Shown: positions 57,339 through 64,000 of the stretch, one piece after another
Numbering within the stretch: position 1 is the first letter of the stretch
How the letters are laid out: every line of letters starts with the position of its first letter
Source of the DNA: Thermohalobaculum sp039513195
Lineage (GTDB): Bacteria; Pseudomonadota; Alphaproteobacteria; Rhodobacterales; Rhodobacteraceae
DNA length: 64,000 bases
Assembly: GCA_039513195.1 (NCBI GenBank)
Contig: JBCCRM010000022.1
Span: forward strand, 1-64,000
Reading direction: 5' to 3'
Made by a program: the position numbers and the translations under genes
Notes under the pieces: model-generated
Seen by the model: only the letters and a program-made list of their open reading frames with translations
Told to the model about the DNA's origin: nothing
Databases searched by the model: none

Positions 57339-58073
57339 ATGTCTGACGCAACTTCCCGGCCTGGAACACTTTGGCGGCGCATCCACGATACATTGTCTCA
57401 CGAGATTGATGATGGGCGCTATCCCGCAGGTGCGAAACTTCCGACCGAAGCGGCCTTGGCGGAACGGTTCAGCGTCAACCGCCACACGGTGAGACGCGCG
57501 CTCGAGGCACTTCGCGAAGCGGGCCGCATCCATGTCCGCCGAGGCGCCGGAGCATTCGTTACGCAAGGGCGGTTCGATTACGCGATCGGCCCGCGGACGC
57601 GGTTCTCCGCCAATCTCGCGGAACTCGGCGCCGCACCGAACCGGCGGATCATCCGGCTGGAGACCTTGCCGGCCGACCAACAAGAGGCGGAGAGGCTGGG
57701 GCTCGCAAAGGCGGCGCCGGTTATCGTTGCCGAGAACATCGCCGAAGCGGATGGTGTCCCAGTGATTTACAGCCGAAACACCTACCCGGCTGACCGTCTG
57801 CCCGGTCTCTATGGGGCGCTACGGGAGGTCAACGGGATCACCAAGGCGCTCGCCAAAATCGGGGTCACCGACTATCAGAGACTGTGGACCAGGATCGTCG
57901 CCGAACGCCCCGGGGCGATGATCGCGCGCCATCTTAAGATGCCGGAGAACCACCCAGTCTTGCGCACCGAGAGCCTCAATGCCGACCCACATGGCAGAGC
58001 GGTGGAGTATGCCAAGGCATGGTTCTGTTCTGACCGTATCGCGCTGGTGGTCGACAAATCGAGTTTTGGGTAG
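57339..58073 (+). CDS. phnF: phosphonate-operon GntR-family regulator PhnF
   Basis: A 244-residue regulator of the GntR/HutC subgroup. The winged-helix region is LWRRIHDTLSHEIDDGRYPAGAKLPTEAALAERFSVNRHTVRRALEALREAGRIHVRRGAGAFV. A UTRA effector domain covers about 95-240 (ETLPADQQEAERLGLAKAAPVIV). It is expected to repress the phn operon in the absence of a phosphonate signal. ATG 57339 was chosen; GTG 57333 is close and may be used. It is divergent from phnG. Confidence 0.93.
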   Translation: MSDATSRPGTLWRRIHDTLSHEIDDGRYPAGAKLPTEAALAERFSVNRHTVRRALEALREAGRIHVRRGAGAFVTQGRFDYAIGPRTRFSANLAELGAAPNRRIIRLETLPADQQEAERLGLAKAAPVIVAENIAEADGVPVIYSRNTYPADRLPGLYGALREVNGITKALAKIGVTDYQRLWTRIVAERPGAMIARHLKMPENHPVLRTESLNADPHGRAVEYAKAWFCSDRIALVVDKSSFG

Positions 58074-58095
58074 CGGCCAGGCGAAAGGGGAGAGG

Positions 58096-58371
58096 ATGGC
58101 AGCGGCAGCGGAAGTCTCGGAGACATTGCTGATGGCGGGTTGGGAGCTTCGCGACGACGGGAAAGCTCTGGTGAAGACCTACAAATTCGCGAATTTCCGG
58201 GACGCGATGGCTTGGATGATGCGCGCCGCCTTCGAGGCGGAGGCAGCCGATCACCACCCGGAATGGGAAAACGTCTACAACCGCGTCGCCGTAACGCTGA
58301 CAACCCATGATGCCGGCGGGCTCACCGCGAAAGATACAGACCTCGCCGCGAAGTTCGATGCAGTGATGTGA
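58096..58371 (+). CDS. 4a-hydroxytetrahydrobiopterin dehydratase (pterin carbinolamine dehydratase)
   Basis: A 91-residue pterin-4-alpha-carbinolamine dehydratase that recycles the cofactor of aromatic amino-acid hydroxylases. The signature is complete: TYKFANFRDAMAWMMRAAFEAEAADHHPEWENVYNRVAVTLTTHDAGGLT, with the active-site His-His-Pro and the later His. GGGGAGAGG precedes the ATG. It follows phnF by 22 bases on the same strand, probably fortuitously. No phenylalanine hydroxylase gene is in the window. Confidence 0.92.
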   Translation: MAAAAEVSETLLMAGWELRDDGKALVKTYKFANFRDAMAWMMRAAFEAEAADHHPEWENVYNRVAVTLTTHDAGGLTAKDTDLAAKFDAVM

Positions 58372-58399
58372 TCGCCCGCTTCAGAGCGCAGGGCGGAAG

Positions 58400-61300
58400 C
58401 TAGGCGACCTCCTGCGGCGCAGAGTTTTTCTTGCCCACATGTTTGGTCAACATCCCCAGGAGCTTGGGCCGGCGCACCGGTTTTGCCAAGTAGTCGTCCA
58501 TTCCAGCGGCGAGGCAGCGATCGCGGTCGCCCTTCAAGGCATTTGCGGTGAGTGCAACGATCGCCGTGTGGCGACCGTTGTTCCGCTCGATCCGGCGGAT
58601 AACCTTCGTCGCCTCCAACCCGTCCATTTCCGGCATCGAAACGTCCATGAAGATCATGTCCGGTTGCAGGTCCTGATACATGTCCACTGCCTGTTGGCCA
58701 TCTGGCGCAAAATGCAAGGAAAGCCCCAGATCCGACAGCAGCTTCCGGATCACGAGTTGATTGGTCTGATTGTCCTCGGCGACGAGGACAGTCGCGCCAT
58801 CCACCCTCAAAAGCTCCTGGTCCTTCTCCTCGGTATCGCGCTGATCGGCGGACGTCGTGGACTGCGCTGAACCGCCGGCTTCGTCGCCGGCCTCGCTATC
58901 CCCTGGGCGCAATGCCACCGGTGCTGCGACGTTGCCGGAGATCGAGCGATCCGGTGCCGCCACGTCTTCGGCCTTCGCGACAGCCGCCTCTCTCTCCGAA
59001 TCCGAGGTTGGCTCGGTGCCGGCCGAGGCGGCGCCGGTGCTGTCCGGTCGAGAGCCGGCGATGACGCGGGACAGAGCCTGCATCATGCGAGACGCGCGCA
59101 AAGGCTTCATCAGCCGACCCGCGAAGAGGCGCTTTTCGCGCAGCTCCTCCGCCGGATCGGTATCCTCGGATGACATCATCACCATGGCTACGTTCGGATC
59201 GATCGCGCGCACTGCCTCGGCCAATCCCGGCGCATCGCCATCGGGGAGCGTCCGCTCCATTAAGATCAAGTCGTAACCCTTACCCGATGCCGCGCGGGAC
59301 CGGACGCCCTCCAGCGCGGCGTCCGCCCGCTTCGCCGTCTCAACCACCATGCCCCAGCGACCCAGACGCTCCCGCAACATTTTGAGGTTCGCCTCGGCGC
59401 CGTCGACAGCCAGGACCGCGCAACCGGCCAAATCCGCAACAGGGTCGCCATCCTGATCGCTAAGATCGTTCACCGCCTCGAGCGGGATGCGAAGGGTGAA
59501 GACTGTGCCGCTCTGAACCTCCGATTCCACCCAGATATCGCCATCCATCATCTTTACGAGGCGTTTGGTGATGGCGAGGCCAAGCCCCGCCCCGTCGAAA
59601 CGGCGGGACATTGCCTGGTCCGCCTGGATGAACTCTCCAAAGATGTGGGGAAGCTTCTCGTCCGGGATGCCGACACCGGTATCCGCGACGGCGATTTCCG
59701 CAACGGCCTGATCGCCTTGCACCATTCCCTTCACAGACACCACCACGCGACCCTGCTCGGAAAACTTGACGGCGTTCCCGACGAGATGGCTGAGGATTTG
59801 GCTAATGCGACCGGCATCCCCGCGGAAGCTTTCGGGAAAATCGGGGTGGTAGTCGAGGATCAACTCCAAGCCCTTAACGCCCGCCCGCCCCTTCTCGGAC
59901 ATCAACACCTCCTCGCAGACCCGGAGCAGATTGAAAGGTCGGCGTTCTAGGCTGAGCCGGCCCGCTTCGATCTTCGAGAGGTCGAGAATGTCGTTGACGA
60001 TGTGCAGCAAGGCCTCGCTCGAGTCGCGGATGGTATCGGCATAAAGGCGCTGGCTGTCGTCCAGCTCCGTCTCGCCGAGGAGTTCGACCATCCCGATCAC
60101 ACCATTCATCGGCGTCCGAATTTCGTGGCTCATATTCGCGAGAAAGGACGATTTCGCCCGATTAGCCTGTTCGGCGCGAGCAGCTAGTTCCATCGCCCGC
60201 GCCTCGGACGCTGCAAGCCGGTCACCCATTTCCCGCCGCCGCGATATGTCGCGCTGCGAGCAGATATATCGGGTGAGAAGGCCACTCTCGGCCTCAACCG
60301 GGCTGATCGAAACATCTGCCCAATAGCTGCTGCCATCCTTGCGATAGAGAAGGACTTCGCAGGTGAATGGTTCTCTTCCTTGCATGGCGCCGAGTAGGGT
60401 TTTGCCGGTTTCGGGATCGGTCTCACCGCCGATTTGTACACGGAGCGATCGCCCGAGCAACTCACCGAGCCGATAGCCGGTTTGATCCAAAAAGGCGCGG
60501 TTCGCCCAGGTTAGCCTGCCGTTCGCATCGGCGATTACGATCATGTCTTGAGTATGCTCAGCGATCTCGGCCAGGTCTCGGGCGCGCTGCTCCGACGCCT
60601 CGATTTCCTTCTCGGCGGCCAAAAGCTGCTTCGCCTGCGCATTTTGCCGGCTGATATCGGTGAAGGTGAGCACCCAGCCGCCATTGGTCCGCCGGACCAC
60701 CGAAACCGCGATGGTCTTCCCCGTTGGGGTATCGATTGAGTCGCCATCGTAGGCACTGACCGAGACAAGATGCCGATCTTCGATCTCCCGACCATCGAGC
60801 TCCGCCATAACCTCGTGGATCTCCCGCCCCAACGGATCCCATCCTCGGGGCAAGTCGAAAAGACCGCCGACGCGGGCATTCGCCTGCACGCAGATTTCCT
60901 TGGCGTCGGTGAGAATGAGGCCTTGGCCCATCACCGACACCGTCTCTGCGAGTTGATCGGCAGACCGGGCGACACTGCGCTCCATGGGTCGAAAGATAAG
61001 GGCACCGATCCCGATTAGACAGCCGAGCATCAGAGCAAGGAGAGCCGTTTGCATCATTTCGAGACGATTGCCTTGCGCCAAGATCTGCGCCTCGTGCAGG
61101 GCAACGACATGGTCCAGGTCACGGATGAGACCGCTTTCCGAGAGATCGATGATCCGCTGCACCACCGCCGTAGCGCCTGGCGCCGCGGGATCGGCCTGAA
61201 CCGCGGAGAGATCTGATAGAAATTGCTGCATCCGCTCGTCGAGCGGGGCGCGACCGCCGAAATAGACCGCACGCAGCGCATCGGGCATCGTCCTGTCGGC

Positions 61301-61591
61301 CCCGCCGGGCCGCAAAATGCGCTCATGCAACGACTGCAGCTCGGAAATCGTGCCGGCAAGGATCACCGACAGAAGCGCGGTGTTATCGATCACTGTGAGC
61401 TGGTGAGCGAGCGTCGTCGCCCGATGGATCAGCATATGCTGGCGGCTCGCCTGACCGATCTCCCGCGCCATTTCCGCCTGCGTCTGGATCTGCCCGCGCA
61501 TCGAGAGAAACCCACCGACGGCAAGCACCGCAATAATCGCGAGCCCGGTCAGATATTTCACGCGCATTCTGCGAGTGAAGCTGCGCTTCAT
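58400..61591 (-). CDS. hybrid sensor histidine kinase with pseudo-receiver and receiver domains
   Basis: A 1063-residue membrane hybrid kinase. Helix 1 at about 12-30 and helix 2 at about 183-205 enclose a periplasmic helical sensor. Next come two PAS domains (about 210-320 and 340-465), HisKA with the His in FLANMSHEIRTPMNGVIGM (about 490-555), HATPase (about 595-715), and two receivers. Receiver 1 (about 730-850) has LILMERTLPDGD, with Glu at the phospho-acceptor position, so it is probably not phosphorylated. Receiver 2 (about 945-1055) has a normal acceptor in MIFMDVSMPEMDG. There is no HPt domain, so a separate phosphotransferase is needed. It is immediately downstream of the RbaW/RbaV-like genes. 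Confidence 0.9.
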   Translation of the reverse strand: MKRSFTRRMRVKYLTGLAIIAVLAVGGFLSMRGQIQTQAEMAREIGQASRQHMLIHRATTLAHQLTVIDNTALLSVILAGTISELQSLHERILRPGGADRTMPDALRAVYFGGRAPLDERMQQFLSDLSAVQADPAAPGATAVVQRIIDLSESGLIRDLDHVVALHEAQILAQGNRLEMMQTALLALMLGCLIGIGALIFRPMERSVARSADQLAETVSVMGQGLILTDAKEICVQANARVGGLFDLPRGWDPLGREIHEVMAELDGREIEDRHLVSVSAYDGDSIDTPTGKTIAVSVVRRTNGGWVLTFTDISRQNAQAKQLLAAEKEIEASEQRARDLAEIAEHTQDMIVIADANGRLTWANRAFLDQTGYRLGELLGRSLRVQIGGETDPETGKTLLGAMQGREPFTCEVLLYRKDGSSYWADVSISPVEAESGLLTRYICSQRDISRRREMGDRLAASEARAMELAARAEQANRAKSSFLANMSHEIRTPMNGVIGMVELLGETELDDSQRLYADTIRDSSEALLHIVNDILDLSKIEAGRLSLERRPFNLLRVCEEVLMSEKGRAGVKGLELILDYHPDFPESFRGDAGRISQILSHLVGNAVKFSEQGRVVVSVKGMVQGDQAVAEIAVADTGVGIPDEKLPHIFGEFIQADQAMSRRFDGAGLGLAITKRLVKMMDGDIWVESEVQSGTVFTLRIPLEAVNDLSDQDGDPVADLAGCAVLAVDGAEANLKMLRERLGRWGMVVETAKRADAALEGVRSRAASGKGYDLILMERTLPDGDAPGLAEAVRAIDPNVAMVMMSSEDTDPAEELREKRLFAGRLMKPLRASRMMQALSRVIAGSRPDSTGAASAGTEPTSDSEREAAVAKAEDVAAPDRSISGNVAAPVALRPGDSEAGDEAGGSAQSTTSADQRDTEEKDQELLRVDGATVLVAEDNQTNQLVIRKLLSDLGLSLHFAPDGQQAVDMYQDLQPDMIFMDVSMPEMDGLEATKVIRRIERNNGRHTAIVALTANALKGDRDRCLAAGMDDYLAKPVRRPKLLGMLTKHVGKKNSAPQEVA

Positions 61592-61634
61592 GCCGATACC
61601 TCTCGGCTGTAATCAGGCGCCAGACCCTGCCTCG

Positions 61635-62186
61635 TTACGGAATTGCAACCAGGCGCTTTTGCAAGAAAAGATGGTTGCGGTTATCAGCGCGACGGTAGTG
61701 GATGCGGTCCACGCTCTGACGGATCAGCATCCATCCCCAACCCCCTTCCGGGAGTTCATCTATCGCTACTGCGAGGTCTGGACCCAGTAAGACGCCATCT
61801 CCCGAGACGGGGTCGTCGCCTGGCTCCTGCAGGTCCACAACGGTTTCCCTAAGCACCTCGATGATTGATTGCGGCAGCGGACCGCCCTCATCCAGGATGC
61901 AAACCGTCGCTGCGCCGCCGTCGAACCACAGCGCCACACTGACCGGATGCCCACGCTCAGATGCATAGGCATGCTCGATCACATTCGTGATGCCTTCCGT
62001 CAAGGCGATCCGCAGGTCATCCACAGCTGCCTGTTCGGAGCCATCGCTGCGGCGACAAATCGCGCTGCAGACGGCTTCGACGGCAGGCCCAACCGCATCT
62101 AGGGCGCTGTCCAGCTGCTCGACATGCTTCGGCGCCTCTTGCGGAAACCAAGGGATGCCTGGCTCACGCGGCAGGGACAGCGTCAT
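61635..62186 (-). CDS. RbaW-like anti-sigma factor (RsbW/SpoIIAB-type ATPase)
   Basis: A 183-residue GHKL-type serine-kinase/anti-sigma factor. The N-box is IALTEGITNVIEHAY, with the glutamate and asparagine that bind ATP/Mg. The later glycine-rich region (EGGWGWMLIRQSVDRIHYRR) completes the fold. In Rhodobacter capsulatus RbaW, with RbaV and RbaY, affects gene-transfer-agent production and stationary-phase survival. I place this gene there by neighbourhood. ATG 62186 (GAGA upstream) replaces a TTG at 62195. It overlaps the RbaV-like gene by 23 bases. Confidence 0.8.
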   Translation of the reverse strand: MTLSLPREPGIPWFPQEAPKHVEQLDSALDAVGPAVEAVCSAICRRSDGSEQAAVDDLRIALTEGITNVIEHAYASERGHPVSVALWFDGGAATVCILDEGGPLPQSIIEVLRETVVDLQEPGDDPVSGDGVLLGPDLAVAIDELPEGGWGWMLIRQSVDRIHYRRADNRNHLFLQKRLVAIP

Positions 62187-62484
62187 GGATCTCAAAGACG
62201 CGGTTCATCCGGGTAAGGGCGAAGACCTTTTCCACCGCCGGACCGAGGCAGGCGAGCTCCAGCGATCCACGGCCATTCACCAGTTTGTAGATGCCCACCA
62301 AAGCGCCGAGGCCTGAGCTATCGATGAAATCTACCTTGCTGAAATCGAGAACGAACCGTGTGCTTCCCGCATCGATCAGTGCGACCATGCCATCCTTAAA
62401 CTCCGGAGCGACTGCTGCGTCGAGCCGGTTGGCACCGATCTTGACGATTGTCTTGCCGCAGGCACTGCTGCTCGTCATTAGCAT
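62164..62484 (-). CDS. RbaV-like STAS-domain anti-anti-sigma factor
   Basis: A 106-residue STAS protein: IVKIGANRLDAAVAPEFKDGMVALIDAG, then FVLDFSKVDFIDSSGLGALVGIY. The serine of DSSGLG is the expected phosphorylation site for the RbaW-like kinase. It would bind the kinase when dephosphorylated by the RbaY-like phosphatase. ATG 62484 has AAGG at suitable spacing; ATG 62493 is the alternative upstream. Confidence 0.85.
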   Translation of the reverse strand: MLMTSSSACGKTIVKIGANRLDAAVAPEFKDGMVALIDAGSTRFVLDFSKVDFIDSSGLGALVGIYKLVNGRGSLELACLGPAVEKVFALTRMNRVFEIHDAVPAA

Positions 62485-62572
62485 TGGGGGCATCCTTACA
62501 TTGGCATGCGTTGGTGGTGCGGAGCCTAAGCCGCGGAGAGTTAAGAGATCGCGAAGTCGTGAAATGCACTCC

Positions 62573-62587
62573 CTAACCTCCCCTTAA
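62573..62587 (-). promoter_or_regulatory. near-consensus CtrA box between the RbaV- and RbaY-like genes
   Basis: On the minus strand TTAAGGGGAGGTTAG fits TTAA-N7-TTAAC with one mismatch in the second half. It lies 80-90 bases upstream of the RbaV-like start and 60 bases upstream of the divergent RbaY-like start, so it could control either. Confidence 0.35.
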
Positions 62588-62647
62588 GCGGCTGCTGTCA
62601 TCGTCCGCCCGCAGCAAATCGACGGTGAGCCGGGGTACCGACGCCCA

Positions 62648-63913
62648 ATGAAGCAACTCTTGAAGGACGAGGCGCTACCGAAAGCGGTAACCAGAATCAC
62701 GCGCATCCTTGTCGTCGATGACTCGAAGACGCAGCGCTTGTTGATCTGCGCCCGCCTGCGGCGCTGGGGGTACCATGTCGTTGAAGCCGCCGACGGAGCC
62801 GAAGCGCTCGCGATCCTGAAAGAGCAGCCGATCAATCTCGTCCTCAGCGACTGGGTCATGCCAAAGCTGTCCGGCCCTGAGCTCTGCCAGGCGATCCGCG
62901 CGGAGGATTGGGCCCGCTACATCTACGTGATCCTGCTGACCACGAAGAACCTGCGGGAAGATGTCTTGACCGGCCTGAGCGCGGGCGCTGACGACTTCCT
63001 CTCGAAACCGGTCGACGAGGGGGAGCTGCACGCCAGGCTGCAGGCCGGACAACGCCTGCTGATGATGCAGGACGAATTGATCGAGAAGAACAGGCAAATC
63101 ACTGATGCTTATGCGGAGCTGAAGACTCTTTATGAGAGCATAGAGCGTGATCTCCGCGTGGCGGCAACCCTCCAGCAGGAAGTGGTGCCGCCGCAGCTTA
63201 GCGAGGTGAACGGCAGCCGGATCGCGGTGCATTATCAGGCGGCGGGCCATGTCGGCGGCGACCTTGTCGGCTTCTTTCCAATTGGGTCGACGGGCCTCGG
63301 CATCTACTCGATAGACGTCTCGGGACATGGCGTGGCCTCCTGCCTGCTGACGATCCGCCTCGCGCAGCTCTTCAATGGGCGCGAGCTCGATGATAACATC
63401 GCTTTGGTGTCGGATCTGGACGGGGGATTTGCGGCGCGGCGGCCGGAGCAGGTGGTGCGGGACCTGAACGATCGGTTCTGTTCGGGTGAGGAGCATGACT
63501 TGTATTTCACCATCGCCTATGCGGCGATGGATCTCGCGACAGGCGAGGGGTCGCTGGCCGTCGCTGGCCATGGTGAGCCAATCCTGCTGAGCGCCGACGG
63601 AACCGCGCGCTTCCTCTTTGCGTCTGGTCCACCCGTCGGCCTACTGCAAAATGTTGACTTCGAGGCACAGCCGATCCGACTCGCGCCCGGTGATCGGCTC
63701 TTCCTCTACTCAGACGGCATCACCGAAGCGCGCAACCCGAGCGGCGCCATGGTTGGCGACGAGACGTTGAAATCGGTGGTAGAGACAACAGCCAAAAAGG
63801 ACATTGCCGAGGTGCTGCCGATGGTCATGCGCGCGGTCGACGTGGCGACGGAGGGCGAGCCATTCGACGACGACGTGTCTGCGATCGTGCTCGAGCTGAC
63901 AGCGACACAATAG
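62648..63913 (+). CDS. RbaY-like response-regulator PP2C phosphatase
   Basis: A 421-residue protein with an N-terminal receiver (about 19-130; acceptor in LVLSDWVMPKLSG, conserved Lys in FLSKPVD). A coiled-coil linker follows (ELIEKNRQITDAYAELKTLYESI). The C-terminal SpoIIE/PP2C phosphatase domain (about 195-418) has VGGDLVGFF, DVSGHGVAS and LYSDGITEA, with the metal aspartates present. It would dephosphorylate the STAS protein after phosphorylation of its receiver, completing a partner-switching circuit with the neighbouring kinase genes. It is divergent from the RbaV-like gene. Confidence 0.88.
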   Translation: MKQLLKDEALPKAVTRITRILVVDDSKTQRLLICARLRRWGYHVVEAADGAEALAILKEQPINLVLSDWVMPKLSGPELCQAIRAEDWARYIYVILLTTKNLREDVLTGLSAGADDFLSKPVDEGELHARLQAGQRLLMMQDELIEKNRQITDAYAELKTLYESIERDLRVAATLQQEVVPPQLSEVNGSRIAVHYQAAGHVGGDLVGFFPIGSTGLGIYSIDVSGHGVASCLLTIRLAQLFNGRELDDNIALVSDLDGGFAARRPEQVVRDLNDRFCSGEEHDLYFTIAYAAMDLATGEGSLAVAGHGEPILLSADGTARFLFASGPPVGLLQNVDFEAQPIRLAPGDRLFLYSDGITEARNPSGAMVGDETLKSVVETTAKKDIAEVLPMVMRAVDVATEGEPFDDDVSAIVLELTATQ

Positions 63914-64000
63914 CCAGCTACAAAGGCGTCACCATCCAGGCGCGCGCCACATCGCTTCACGGCGAGATGCAGCCTGCGCTACCACTACAAGACCAGCGAT

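Overview
This is about 64 kb of chromosome from a GC-rich alphaproteobacterium, most probably Rhodobacterales. The evidence is the combination of tellurite-resistance genes trgA/trgB beside cysK, an RbaV/RbaW/RbaY-like partner-switching module, a DUF2927 protein, a B12-dependent ribonucleotide reductase (nrdJ), a one-cysteine DksA, CtrA-type boxes (TTAA-N7-TTAAC) and a ChrR-like cupin protein. I see no rRNA, tRNA, CRISPR array, complete IS element or prophage.

Layout. 1-5041: a truncated EamA exporter; a three-gene operon (TPR lipoprotein plus two small glycine/alanine-rich exported proteins) behind a perfect CtrA box; divergent rluB/tadA; a UbiH-type hydroxylase. 5042-12244: palindromic repeats, a helical unknown protein, nrdJ with a clear terminator, and a membrane protein with a degenerate lipoyl-like domain. 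12245-18763 (all minus): sseA, alaX, a DUF3772/MscS channel, cysK and trgB. 18764-28162: a stress and membrane-lipid island. On plus it has a ChrR-like protein, a DUF6134 protein and an SDR, behind an RpoE(ECF11)-like promoter. On minus it has photolyase, an FAD amine-oxidase-like protein, DUF1365, a cyclopropane-synthase-like methyltransferase, trgA and an MFS transporter. 28390-37266 (plus): a coiled-coil protein overlapping aceK, a SOUL lipoprotein, then a five-gene overlapping operon (ICMT-like and UbiG-like methyltransferases, ABC ATPase, FtsX-type permease, AttH/CrtC-like lipocalin).

37529-48934: glcG-like gene and glcB (malate synthase G), dksA, a MoxR ATPase and its likely CoxE-type VWA partner separated by about 3.2 kb of other genes, RidA and VOC proteins, and an M48 protease. 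49200-58073: a carbon-phosphorus lyase cluster (phnM, DUF1045, phnN, phnL, phnK, a DUF4406 gene, phnJ, phnI, phnH, phnG and divergent phnF). The phnCDE transporter is not in the window. 58096-63913: pterin carbinolamine dehydratase, then a hybrid histidine kinase beside RbaW/RbaV-like genes and a divergent RbaY-like response-regulator phosphatase.

Functional themes are oxidative/singlet-oxygen and tellurite stress, glyoxylate metabolism (aceK, glcB), phosphonate use, and global regulation by CtrA, partner switching and DksA. Family assignments come from recognised motifs and length, without database searches. Start codons were chosen from ribosome-binding sites, overlaps and family N-termini, and alternatives are stated where they matter.
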